NCBI GenBank assembly: GCA_018065185.1
Contig: JAGHTU010000037.1
Span: 1-59,050, forward strand
DNA: 59,050 bases
Reading direction: 5' to 3'
From: Candidatus Equicola faecalis
GTDB taxonomy: Bacteria; Bacteroidota; Bacteroidia; Bacteroidales; Bacteroidaceae
In this document: piece by piece, positions 1 through 8,113 of the stretch
Layout of the letters: the number at the start of each line of letters is the position of its first letter
How positions within the stretch are numbered: position 1 is the stretch's first letter
The notes under the pieces: model-generated
What the model was told of the DNA's origin: nothing
Database searches by the model: none
What the model saw: only the letters and a program-made list of their open reading frames with translations
Made by a program: the position numbers and the translations under genes

Positions 1-11
1 GAAGCGAAAGC

Positions 12-25
12 GGATGCAAAGATAC
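12..25 (-). promoter_or_regulatory. Bacteroidales -7 box facing left off the window edge
   Basis: On the minus strand this reads TATCTTTG, a match to the Bacteroidales -7 consensus TAnnTTTG. It points at a gene that would lie left of the window, so its target cannot be seen. No convincing -33 TTTG is at the right distance, so the call rests on the -7 box alone. Confidence 0.45.
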
Positions 26-123
26 ACCTTTTTCAATTCACACCAAACTTTTCTACAACTTTTTTCTAATTATTGACACAAGTCAAGAGAAAACAAAAGA
101 ATTACCTCAAAAAAATTCTAGAC

Positions 124-225
124 TTTGAAGTATGCAAACATGCCTGGCAAACTTCAAATATAATCATCTACAAACACTTATTCTAGGAGTTATGCACTCG
201 GCAGAGAGCTCGTGTTTGTAGATGA
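124..225. other. Two consecutive inverted repeats in a gene-free leader
   Basis: An 8-bp inverted repeat (TTTGAAGT at 124-131 with ACTTCAAA at 151-158) is followed by a perfect 14-bp one (164-177 with 212-225, loop 34 nt). The stretch 1-292 holds no credible ORF. The stems could belong to a leader RNA of the gene to the left, an RNA gene, or the scar of a mobile element. No U-run follows the second stem, so it is not a typical terminator. Confidence 0.4.
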
Positions 226-292
226 ATTGAGTTGACAGATTTAAGAACTGATCCGAATCGTTCTAAAAATGTTGTATAAACTTTAAATGTAA

Positions 293-1313
<1,021 letters not shown>

Positions 1314-1550
1314 TTATGCAACCAATCTTCCATGCTCATACAGATACTCTGGAGCAATGTCTGCTCCATTTTTCCAGAAAATGGTCCCTTGTAAACCAAA
1401 TTGGACAAACAATTCTTTGTCTGCAAGTTCTTGAAATGACGGATATTTCAATAGCGGAGTAAGGTCAACTATTTTGATTACTCCATCACTAAAGGTACAC
1501 ATAAGAGTGTATTCACCCATGTACTCTACGTCAGTTACTGTCAAAATCAT
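1314..1550 (-). CDS. DUF2442 family protein
   Basis: This 78-residue protein matches the DUF2442 pattern: an N-terminal V-x-D-V-x-x-M/L stretch, then F-S-D-G-V-x-x-x-D-L, then a central F-x-x-x-x-L and a C-terminal G-x-x-x-W-x-N-G-A-D-I-A-P-E-x-L-Y. The function of the family is not established. It starts one base after the stop of the DUF4160 gene, so the two are almost certainly cotranscribed and translationally linked. DUF4160-DUF2442 pairs recur in bacteria and have been suspected to be toxin-antitoxin-like; nothing in the sequence proves that here. Confidence 0.8.
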   Translation of the reverse strand: MILTVTDVEYMGEYTLMCTFSDGVIKIVDLTPLLKYPSFQELADKELFVQFGLQGTIFWKNGADIAPEYLYEHGRLVA

Positions 1551-1551
1551 A

Positions 1552-1803
1552 TTATCTTACTATTTTGGTTATACGTTCTCCGCGCTGAGCCTTATTCCAA
1601 AGATTGAGAAGTTCGGCCTCATGACTATCAATAAACTCATTTACCAGCTTTATATGCTTTGATTTCGCTCGTCCCTCAACAAATCTGTCGCCAATGTTGA
1701 TAGTAAATTCCTCTCCACCATGCTTTACATGAATATGGGGAGGATTATGGTCAAAGGCATAGATGAATATCAGTAAGCCGTTTATTATAAATATTGATCC
1801 CAT
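1552..1803 (-). CDS. DUF4160 family protein
   Basis: An 83-residue protein with the DUF4160 hallmark H-N-P-P-H-I-H-V-K-H near residues 19-28, followed by E-F-x-I-N-I-x-D and a helical C-terminus ending in KIVR. The repeated histidines suggest a metal or catalytic site, but the biochemical role of the family is unknown. It is the first gene of a two-gene unit with DUF2442. The N-terminus (MGSIFIINGLLIFIYAFDHNPPH) is typical of the family. A TAGTTTTG -7 box lies 28 bp upstream. Confidence 0.8.
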   Translation of the reverse strand: MGSIFIINGLLIFIYAFDHNPPHIHVKHGGEEFTINIGDRFVEGRAKSKHIKLVNEFIDSHEAELLNLWNKAQRGERITKIVR

Positions 1804-1831
1804 CTTATTTCGTTTGAGACATTTTACGTGG

Positions 1832-1839
1832 CAAAACTA
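1832..1839 (-). promoter_or_regulatory. -7 box of the DUF4160-DUF2442 operon
   Basis: The minus strand reads TAGTTTTG (TAnnTTTG). It ends 28 bp before the DUF4160 ATG. No clear -33 element is seen. Confidence 0.5.
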
Positions 1840-1900
1840 ATGATTTTTTATCAAATAAACGACTAAATAGTTCAAAATCACACAAAATCCTTATAATATA

Positions 1901-1990
1901 ATGTACGCGTGCGCGAGGGGTAAAGCCTCTCCTAAATCCTCCCCTGAAGGGAAGGACTTTTTGAACCCTCCTTTTAGGGAGGGGGGTGAG
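1901..1990. repeat. Z-prone tract followed by REP-like CCTCCC/GGGAGG hairpins
   Basis: 1901-1915 is a 15-nt alternating purine-pyrimidine run (ending GCGTGCGCG). It is followed by a C/T-rich then G-rich stretch with hairpins such as CCCTCC-TTTTA-GGGAGG at 1966-1982. Related pieces recur near 7979-8066 and 39232-39309, so this belongs to a dispersed intergenic family. Confidence 0.6.
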
Positions 1991-2064
1991 GTAGGCTACT
2001 TTGCTCTGCGTGAAATAAAAAAGAAAGCAAGAAACTGAAAAGCAAAGAGACAGAAACCGAATTT

Positions 2065-2382
2065 CCATCAAAGGGAGTTCGGATACCCATCGAAGGGGTC
2101 CCGTATAACCATCGAAGGGGCTCCGTAAAACCATCGAAGGGATGCCATGCACGGCATTAGGGAAGCCCTTTGACAGCATCGCAACACCCCCAAGAAAGCA
2201 CCGAGGAATCCCCTCGATTGGAACATCTGTTCCGCGACTTTGGACGACTGGAAACGAGCGTGCGTTTGACCTCTCACAAACGATGGGAAGACGAGGCACA
2301 AACGAGCGTTTGTCGAAGCCCAAACGAGCGTTTGTCGAAAGGCAATCGTGCGTTTGTCAAAAATCATGCGTCCGTTTACTCG
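2065..2382. repeat. Composite 22-bp-periodic repeat element, copy 1
   Basis: The element has a left array of four 22-bp units starting with CCATC at 2065, 2087, 2109 and 2131 (core CCATCGAAGGGG). A 125-bp middle follows with small hairpins, including GGAACA-TC-TGTTCC. The right array has 22-bp units at 2278, 2300, 2322 and 2344, plus a partial one at 2366. Several right units contain the palindrome AAACG-AG-CGTTT. A second copy at 38843-39187 has the same layout and the same 125-bp middle. Long ORFs cross it on both strands, but none has coding features. Confidence 0.85.
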
Positions 2383-2621
2383 TTTTTTTGTTTTCACGCA
2401 GAGCAAATCTTGCCTCTTACGAGGTTTTGTCTGAAAGTATATTCCTTTCTGCAAGCAAGCCTGCCAAAGGCATCTCCTTTCCGTCATGCCATCTTCGATG
2501 TCTCAAGATTTGTACGCAAGGGGCAGAGACGCACCTTGCAGGTGCTACGCAGAGTTTTTTGCGAGTGATGATTTATGAGTTATAATTCATAACTGTTTAG
2601 GGGGGGGCTTTCTATACCTTA

Positions 2622-2684
2622 TTATATATACGCGTACGCGCCCGCGCGCGAGGGAGAAAAAGAGAAAAAGAGAAAAAGGAAAAG
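2622..2684. repeat. Alternating pyrimidine-purine tract joined to a homopurine run
   Basis: 2623-2641 alternates pyrimidine and purine (TATATATACGCGTACGCG core), and an 8-nt CG run follows at 2643-2650. A 35-nt homopurine stretch at 2650-2684 contains three GAGAAAAA-like units. The first part could form Z-DNA, the second a triplex. Similar elements occur at 8033-8066 and 39272-39309. Confidence 0.7.
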
Positions 2685-2765
2685 TAAGTTTTCGAATATA
2701 ATAGTATTAAACACTAACGACCGATTTGGGTTAAACGCACACCACTCAAATTCTCTTTGATTTAG

Positions 2766-2797
2766 TTGGTTTAAATCCATATTTTGTTGTAAATTTG
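2766..2797 (+). promoter_or_regulatory. Promoter of the carboxylesterase gene
   Basis: A -7 box TAAATTTG (2790-2797) has a TTGG at 2766-2769, 20 bp upstream, serving as the -33 element. The predicted 5' leader is about 45 nt. Confidence 0.6.
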
Positions 2798-2849
2798 CCT
2801 AACGAAAGAAAATAATACCAATATTCATTAACCTAATACAAAATTCACT

Positions 2850-4301
2850 ATGAAGAAAAGATTCTTATTATCACTAGTATGTATTGCAATGGGGATTGCA
2901 GCATCAGCACAAACTCCTATCCTCAACATTGAGGGCGGACAAGTACAGGGAGTAACCACCGACATTGAGGGCGTAATCGTATATCGTGGCATTCCGTATG
3001 CTGCCCCACCTATCCGCGACCTACGTTGGAAAGCCCCACAGCCAGTAGTGGCATGGAAGGGAGTGAAGGTTGCCAACAGATTCGACCACCCAAGTTTTCA
3101 GGCTATCCAATACAAGGGTGGCTACTATTCAGAGTGGGGTTACGGTGATGAAGCACCATTCAGCGAGGACTGCCTCTACCTAAACGTATGGACCAAGGCT
3201 TCAGGACAGACCGCAAAGAAACTACCTGTGGCGATGTGGATTCATGGCGGTGGCTACCGCGAAGGATGGGGTTCTGAACCAGAGTTTGACGGACAGGAAT
3301 GGGCAAACAAAGATGTGGTGTTGGTGACTATCAACTACCGTCTCGGCGTCTTCGGATTCCTCACTCATCCACTCCTGGCAGAGGAGAACGAGCATCATGT
3401 ATCGGGCAACTACGGCATCCTTGACCAAATAGAAGCCCTGAAGTGGATAAAGAAGAATATCGCACAATTCGGTGGTGATGCTGATAACGTTACTATCTTT
3501 GGACAAAGCGCAGGTGCAGGCAGCGTACGCACATTGTGCGAGTCGCCACTGGCACGCGGACTATTCCATAAGGCTGTCATCATGAGCGGTGGCGGACTGA
3601 CTACAGCCAACGGAACAGCATCTCCTGCACGTTACGCTCCAATCACTCAACAGCAGGCTGGCGAGATGAACAAGAAGATGTTTGACTGGGCAGGACTGAC
3701 TAACCTCAAGAAGATGCGTATGGCTCCTACCGAAGCCGTTCACGCCCTTTCAACACTATATGCTTCTGCAACAGGCGACCGTACATGGGCACCGATGTAC
3801 CCAATAGCTGACGGCTACGTATCGATGGAAAGCTTTGACAAGGCGGCACTCGATGGCACACTTGCTGACGTGCCTTATATGATAGGTTACACCATGAACG
3901 ACATGGGGAATATGGCACCCGGCATTGAAGCTTTCTGCCTCAACCGCGAGAAGATGGGCAACAAGGCATGGGCTTACGAGTTTGCACGCCCATTGCCGGA
4001 TGACGGTTCACACCCTGAGGTGACGGTACGTCTGAAAGGAGCGTTCCACTCCTCCGACCTGTGGTTTGTATTCAAATCGCTTAAGCATTGTTGGCGTCCT
4101 TGGACAAAAGGCGACTGGGACCTATCAGAGAAGATGCTGACGGCATGGACCAACTTTGCAAAATACAGCAACCCTAATTCACCCAAGACCGACGTGTGGA
4201 AGCCATGTACGAAGAAGAATAACAATTTCATGGTGTTCAAACTTAATGCCAATAATGAAGAAGCATCAGAGTTCGGCAAGACTGTGACGACAGTAAACTG
4301 A
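2850..4301 (+). CDS. Secreted type-B carboxylesterase
   Basis: A 483-residue alpha/beta-hydrolase of the carboxylesterase type B (para-nitrobenzyl esterase-like) family with a signal peptide (cleavage expected after ASA, residue 20). Landmarks are SEDCLYLNVW near residue 106, the oxyanion-hole HGGGY near 132, the nucleophile elbow FGQSAGA near 218, and a late GAFHSSDLW near 397 supplying the catalytic histidine. It should hydrolyse carboxylic esters in the periplasm. Relatives in Bacteroidales polysaccharide-degrading sets remove acyl or feruloyl groups from plant glycans, but the substrate here is inferred only. The gene is monocistronic, with its own promoter and a strong terminator. Confidence 0.88.
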   Translation: MKKRFLLSLVCIAMGIAASAQTPILNIEGGQVQGVTTDIEGVIVYRGIPYAAPPIRDLRWKAPQPVVAWKGVKVANRFDHPSFQAIQYKGGYYSEWGYGDEAPFSEDCLYLNVWTKASGQTAKKLPVAMWIHGGGYREGWGSEPEFDGQEWANKDVVLVTINYRLGVFGFLTHPLLAEENEHHVSGNYGILDQIEALKWIKKNIAQFGGDADNVTIFGQSAGAGSVRTLCESPLARGLFHKAVIMSGGGLTTANGTASPARYAPITQQQAGEMNKKMFDWAGLTNLKKMRMAPTEAVHALSTLYASATGDRTWAPMYPIADGYVSMESFDKAALDGTLADVPYMIGYTMNDMGNMAPGIEAFCLNREKMGNKAWAYEFARPLPDDGSHPEVTVRLKGAFHSSDLWFVFKSLKHCWRPWTKGDWDLSEKMLTAWTNFAKYSNPNSPKTDVWKPCTKKNNNFMVFKLNANNEEASEFGKTVTTVN

Positions 4302-4331
4302 TATCCAGTCATCACAGACAAACTACTATAT

Positions 4332-4366
4332 ATCCCCGAAACAAACTGAACTGTTTCGGGGATTTT
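4332..4366. terminator. Terminator between convergent genes
   Basis: A perfect 12-bp stem (ATCCCCGAAACA with TGTTTCGGGGAT) and 8-nt loop are followed by TTTT. It lies between the convergent carboxylesterase and pseudouridine synthase genes and could serve both. Confidence 0.8.
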
Positions 4367-4380
4367 CTACAACAACAGCA

Positions 4381-5649
4381 TTAAAACGGCAATGTGTCAA
4401 GGCAGATGTGTATGGGTGCATTGGTGATGGGATGCCGAAACGTCAGTTCCTGCGCCTGAAGGCACAGACGCTCCGCAGGTGTGCCATAGAGAGCATCGCC
4501 CACAATAGGACAACCGAGCCCCTCACGACTGGCACAATGTACACGCAACTGGTGCGTGCGGCCGGTATGCGGAAAGAGATTGACCAGCGTGCGCCCCTCG
4601 CGACGCCACACCACTTCATAGCGCGTGACAGCAGTCTTGCCATGTCCATAGTCCACTCGCTGACGCGGACGATTGAGATAGTCTGATGAAAGAGGCAGAC
4701 GAATCTCACCGCTGTCAGCCTCGACCACACCATCGAGCAGGGCGACATAGCGTTTCTGCACCTGTCGTCCCTCAAACAGACGTTGCAGAGACGACTGCAT
4801 ATCCGCACCCTTGACAAGAATCTGCAAGCCTGAAGTGAACATATCCAACCTATGTACAGGCAGGACGCTAATAGTCATACGCTTCTTCACGATGTCTGCC
4901 ACACACGGTACGTCACTACGCCCGGGCACGGAGAGCATACCTGAAGGTTTGTCCACCACCATCAGCCACTCATCATCATAGACCACACGCAACTGCTCCT
5001 CCAAATCGGCATTTACACGCTCCAGAGGATTGTCGTCAACCGCCAGTCCCTGCAACATCCAGCCGAGTATTGGTTTACAACGCCCCATACACGCCGGGTA
5101 ATAATGCAGATGATGACGCACCTCATCGCGCGGACTCTCGCCCCACCAGAACTCCGCCATACACAATGGCGTGAGAGCATGACGGAAAGCATACTGAAGC
5201 AGTTTCGGTGCGCAGCAATCGCCACTCCCCGAAGGTGGATAGCGCAGAGGCGTAGTGGCGAAGATATCAAGCAGGTCGCGCTCCTCGCCCTTAGCATTGA
5301 GCATACGGTATTGTGAAAAGATATAGTCCTGTAGTCGTTTTGACTCCTCTCGTCCTTTAGGTATTGCCCCTGCAAGTAAGGTATAGATAGACGGAACGAA
5401 ATAGCCGTCATCATCCATACCACTACCGGAGAAGGCAGCAAGAAAACCTATCTCCCCTGCCCCATCGGTCTCCACCACAAGAACACCGAACATCTTCCCT
5501 GATGGGATAAGCGGAACACGTCGCCTCTCCAACTCTGCCACGACCTCGCTCACCGCCTGTCGTGCCCACGCATGAGGCGTGTAACAAAAAGGATATGTGA
5601 ACTTCTCAGGCTTCCTGCCCTCCAGTATCTGCGTAAAGGAATGAAACAT
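4381..5649 (-). CDS. RluA-family RNA pseudouridine synthase with long N-terminal extension
   Basis: A 422-residue protein. The C-terminal half (from about residue 215) is a pseudouridine synthase domain with VVDKPSGML near 231 and the catalytic motif HRLDMFTSG (Asp269), followed by GRTHQLRVH. It isomerises uridines in rRNA or tRNA; the target position cannot be read from sequence. The N-terminal ~210 residues are not part of the catalytic fold and contain a Cys-Cys pair (GSGDCCAPKLL near 142) and CKPILGWML near 191; long N-terminal extensions of this kind occur in Bacteroidetes RluA-type proteins. A -7 box ends only four bases before the ATG, predicting a leaderless mRNA. Confidence 0.88.
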   Translation of the reverse strand: MFHSFTQILEGRKPEKFTYPFCYTPHAWARQAVSEVVAELERRRVPLIPSGKMFGVLVVETDGAGEIGFLAAFSGSGMDDDGYFVPSIYTLLAGAIPKGREESKRLQDYIFSQYRMLNAKGEERDLLDIFATTPLRYPPSGSGDCCAPKLLQYAFRHALTPLCMAEFWWGESPRDEVRHHLHYYPACMGRCKPILGWMLQGLAVDDNPLERVNADLEEQLRVVYDDEWLMVVDKPSGMLSVPGRSDVPCVADIVKKRMTISVLPVHRLDMFTSGLQILVKGADMQSSLQRLFEGRQVQKRYVALLDGVVEADSGEIRLPLSSDYLNRPRQRVDYGHGKTAVTRYEVVWRREGRTLVNLFPHTGRTHQLRVHCASREGLGCPIVGDALYGTPAERLCLQAQELTFRHPITNAPIHICLDTLPF

Positions 5650-5653
5650 ACTG

Positions 5654-5683
5654 CAAAGGTAATATATAAATGATAATTGACAA
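5654..5683 (-). promoter_or_regulatory. Promoter of the RluA-family gene, leaderless geometry
   Basis: Minus-strand TACCTTTG (5661-5654) has a TTG 19 bp upstream. Only CAGT separates the box from the ATG, so transcription should begin at or next to the A of the start codon. Confidence 0.65.
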
Positions 5684-5694
5684 TCAAAATAAAG

Positions 5695-5710
5695 TTGGCA
5701 CGGCTTTTGT
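5695..5710 (+). promoter_or_regulatory. Sigma-54-like -24/-12 promoter of dnaK
   Basis: TTGGCACGGCTTTTGT matches TTGGCACG-N4-TTGC except that the -12 GC is GT; the GG-to-GT spacing is the canonical 10 bp. No TAnnTTTG box lies between it and dnaK. The same arrangement stands before htpG at 9751-9765. The predicted leader is about 50 nt. Confidence 0.6.
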
Positions 5711-5774
5711 TTTAGTGTTAATGGAACAAGGAGGTTTCATAACAAGAATGTTTAATTAAAAAGAATAAAGTATT

Positions 5775-7712
5775 ATGGGAAAGATTATTGGAATTGACTT
5801 AGGAACTACAAATTCATGCGTTTCTGTATTCGAAGGAAACGAACCTGTAGTAATAGCAAACTCTGAAGGCAAGCGCACGACACCTTCTGTAATCGGGTTT
5901 GTTGACAATGGTGAGCGCAAGGTGGGCGACCCTGCAAAGCGTCAGGCTATCACCAACCCTCAGCGCACAGTGTATAGCATCAAGCGTTTCATGGGTGAGA
6001 CATTTGACCAGGTGCAGAAAGAAATTTCACGTGTACCTTATCCTGTAGAGAGAGGTGCAGGCAATACGCCACGCGTAAACATCGACGGACGCCAATATAC
6101 ACCACAGGAAATCTCTGCAATGATACTGCAGAAGATGAAGAAGACTGCTGAGGACTATCTCGGACAGGAAGTAAAAGAGGCTGTCATCACAGTACCTGCT
6201 TATTTCAGCGACTCACAGCGTCAGGCAACGAAAGAAGCCGGTCAGATAGCAGGTCTTGAAGTTAAGCGTATCGTGAACGAGCCTACGGCTGCAGCTCTGG
6301 CTTACGGCATAGACAAGAGCAATAAGAATATGAAGATTGCTGTTTTCGACCTCGGTGGCGGTACTTTCGATATCTCAATCCTTGATTTCGGTGATGGTGT
6401 GTTCGAGGTGCTCTCAACAAATGGTGATACTCACCTCGGTGGTGACGACTTCGACCAGGTTATCATTGACTGGCTCGTACAGGAGTTCCGCAACGACGAA
6501 GGTGCAGACCTGAAGGCTGATCCTATGGCAATGCAGCGCCTGAAGGAGGCTGCAGAGAAGGCAAAGATAGAACTGTCAAGTTCTTCTTCTACAGAAATCA
6601 ACCTGCCTTATATAATGCCTGTAGGTGGCGTGCCTAAGCATCTTGTAAAGACACTCACACGTGCAAAGTTTGAGCAGTTGGCTCACAGCCTCATCCAAGC
6701 TTGCTTGGAGCCTTGTCGCAAGGCAATGGCAGACGCAAAGCTGTCTAACTCAGACATCAACGAGGTGATACTCGTCGGCGGTTCAACACGTATTCCTGCC
6801 GTTCAAGAGGTGGTAAAGAACTTCTTTGGCAAAGAGCCATCGAAAGGTGTAAACCCTGATGAGGTGGTGGCTATCGGTGCTGCCATACAGGGCGCAATAC
6901 TGAACAATGAAGGTGGTGTTGGCGACATCGTATTGCTTGATGTCACTCCGCTTACTCTCGGTATTGAGACTCTCGGTGGCGTAATGACAAAACTTATTGA
7001 TGCCAACTCTACTATACCTTGCAAGAAGAGTGAAACATTCTCAACGGCTGCCGACAACCAGACGGCTGTAACCATCCACGTATTGCAGGGCGAGCGTCCG
7101 ATGGCAGCGCAGAACAAGTCAATAGGTAACTTCAACCTTGAAGGTATCGCTCCTGCACGCCGAGGTGTGCCACAGATTGAAGTAACATTCGACATTGACG
7201 CCAACGGCATTCTCAACGTATCAGCAAAGGATAAGGCTACGGGTAAGGAGCAGACCATCCGCATCGAGGCTTCATCGGGTCTGTCAAAGGAAGAAATCGA
7301 CCGCATGAAAGCTGAAGCACAGGCTAACGAAGCTGCAGACAAGGCAGAGCGCGAGAAGGTGGACAAGATAAATCAGGCAGACTCTGTCATCTTCCAGACC
7401 GAGACTTTCCTCTCTGAGAATGGTGACAAACTCCCTGCAGATGACAAACCACAGGTGGAGGCAGCACTCGCCAAGCTAAAGGAAGCACATAAGAGTGGTG
7501 ACGTGGCAGCCATAGACGCAGCCATGAACGAGATGAATACTGTCATGCAGGCTGCAAGCCAGAAGATGTATGCACAGGCAGGACCTCAGCCGGGCGCACA
7601 AGCAGGACCAGAGGCAGGTGCAGGCTTCAATGGCGCAGGTGCTGGACAGCAGAATGCCGGTGACCAGCAGAAAGCTCAGGCAGAAGATGCCGACTTCGAG
7701 GAAGTGAAATAA
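5775..7712 (+). CDS. dnaK: Chaperone DnaK (Hsp70)
   Basis: A 645-residue ATP-dependent chaperone of full family length. The nucleotide-binding domain shows [13 protein letters not shown] at residue 5, [13 protein letters not shown] near 190 and [13 protein letters not shown] near 332. The substrate-binding domain follows, then a Gly/Ala/Gln-rich flexible tail and the acidic C-terminal DADFEEVK that contacts co-chaperones. It folds and refolds cytosolic proteins with DnaJ and GrpE, neither of which is in the window. It stands alone, with its own sigma-54-like promoter and terminator. Confidence 0.98.
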   Translation: MGKIIGIDLGTTNSCVSVFEGNEPVVIANSEGKRTTPSVIGFVDNGERKVGDPAKRQAITNPQRTVYSIKRFMGETFDQVQKEISRVPYPVERGAGNTPRVNIDGRQYTPQEISAMILQKMKKTAEDYLGQEVKEAVITVPAYFSDSQRQATKEAGQIAGLEVKRIVNEPTAAALAYGIDKSNKNMKIAVFDLGGGTFDISILDFGDGVFEVLSTNGDTHLGGDDFDQVIIDWLVQEFRNDEGADLKADPMAMQRLKEAAEKAKIELSSSSSTEINLPYIMPVGGVPKHLVKTLTRAKFEQLAHSLIQACLEPCRKAMADAKLSNSDINEVILVGGSTRIPAVQEVVKNFFGKEPSKGVNPDEVVAIGAAIQGAILNNEGGVGDIVLLDVTPLTLGIETLGGVMTKLIDANSTIPCKKSETFSTAADNQTAVTIHVLQGERPMAAQNKSIGNFNLEGIAPARRGVPQIEVTFDIDANGILNVSAKDKATGKEQTIRIEASSGLSKEEIDRMKAEAQANEAADKAEREKVDKINQADSVIFQTETFLSENGDKLPADDKPQVEAALAKLKEAHKSGDVAAIDAAMNEMNTVMQAASQKMYAQAGPQPGAQAGPEAGAGFNGAGAGQQNAGDQQKAQAEDADFEEVK

Positions 7713-7736
7713 GGCAAGTTTCAACTATAACAAGAA

Positions 7737-7771
7737 AGCGTGTAACCTGATTGGGTTGCACGCTATTTTTT
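7737..7771 (+). terminator. dnaK terminator
   Basis: Stem AGCGTGTAACC / GGTTGCACGCT (one G-T pair) is followed after one A by a run of six T, 25 bp downstream of the dnaK stop. Confidence 0.85.
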
Positions 7772-7791
7772 GCAAATTGTCGCACTCGAGA

Positions 7792-7870
7792 AATCGACCT
7801 ATCAACCTAAGTAAATTGACCTATCAACTTAAGTGAATCGACCCAACGAGTTGGGCGAATCGAGCTGTAT
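7792..7870. repeat. 22-bp tandem repeat array (family C, copy 1)
   Basis: Three full units of 22 bp begin at 7792, 7814 and 7836 (core AATCGACCTATCAACCTAAG), with a partial fourth at 7858. A related array in the opposite orientation lies at 58408-58495; its unit ending CGAGTTGGGC matches the third unit here. The region 7775-8070 between dnaK and the receptor gene contains no gene. Confidence 0.75.
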
Positions 7871-7978
7871 ATTTTTTGCCCTGATGGTTAGACCCGTTTC
7901 ACGCGATGGTTTGCGACACCCAACGCGTGCGTTTGATATTTTCGGGGCGTCAAATCAAATGAGAAATCAAATAAGAAG

Positions 7979-8066
7979 AGTCCACCTCTAAATCTCCCCC
8001 TAAAAGGGAGAGTAAAGGATTTAACAATACCTTATTATACATACGCGCACGCGCGCGAGGGAGAAA
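7979..8066. repeat. REP-like hairpin plus Z-prone/homopurine tract
   Basis: CCTCTAAATCTCCCCCTAAA... forms a small TCTCCC/GGGAGA hairpin (7993-8011). It is followed by CCTTATTATACATACGCG..., whose 8036-8057 is 22 nt of perfect alternation, then GAGGGAGAAAA. The order matches the elements near 2622 and 39272. Confidence 0.65.
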
Positions 8067-8072
8067 ATAAAT

Positions 8073-8103
8073 TTTGTATTGTGTCCAACTTGCTCTAATT
8101 TTG
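8073..8103 (+). promoter_or_regulatory. Promoter of the receptor-like gene
   Basis: TTTG (8073-8076), a 19-bp spacer and TAATTTTG (8096-8103) make an excellent Bacteroidales promoter. Predicted +1 is near 8108, inside the first possible start codon region, so translation should begin at the ATG at 8114. Confidence 0.75.
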
Positions 8104-8113
8104 GATGCGGAAG

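Noticed and set aside
2278..2382. CRISPR array (short palindromic repeats)
   Set aside because: The 22-bp units are directly tandem with no spacers, are degenerate, and there are no cas genes.
1805..2585. Four overlapping ORFs of 130-170 codons on both strands
   Set aside because: They cross the 22-bp repeat element and the REP-like hairpins, overlap each other in different frames, and contain no signal peptide or domain. Similar short reading frames also appear in the second repeat copy, so the DNA repeat explains them.
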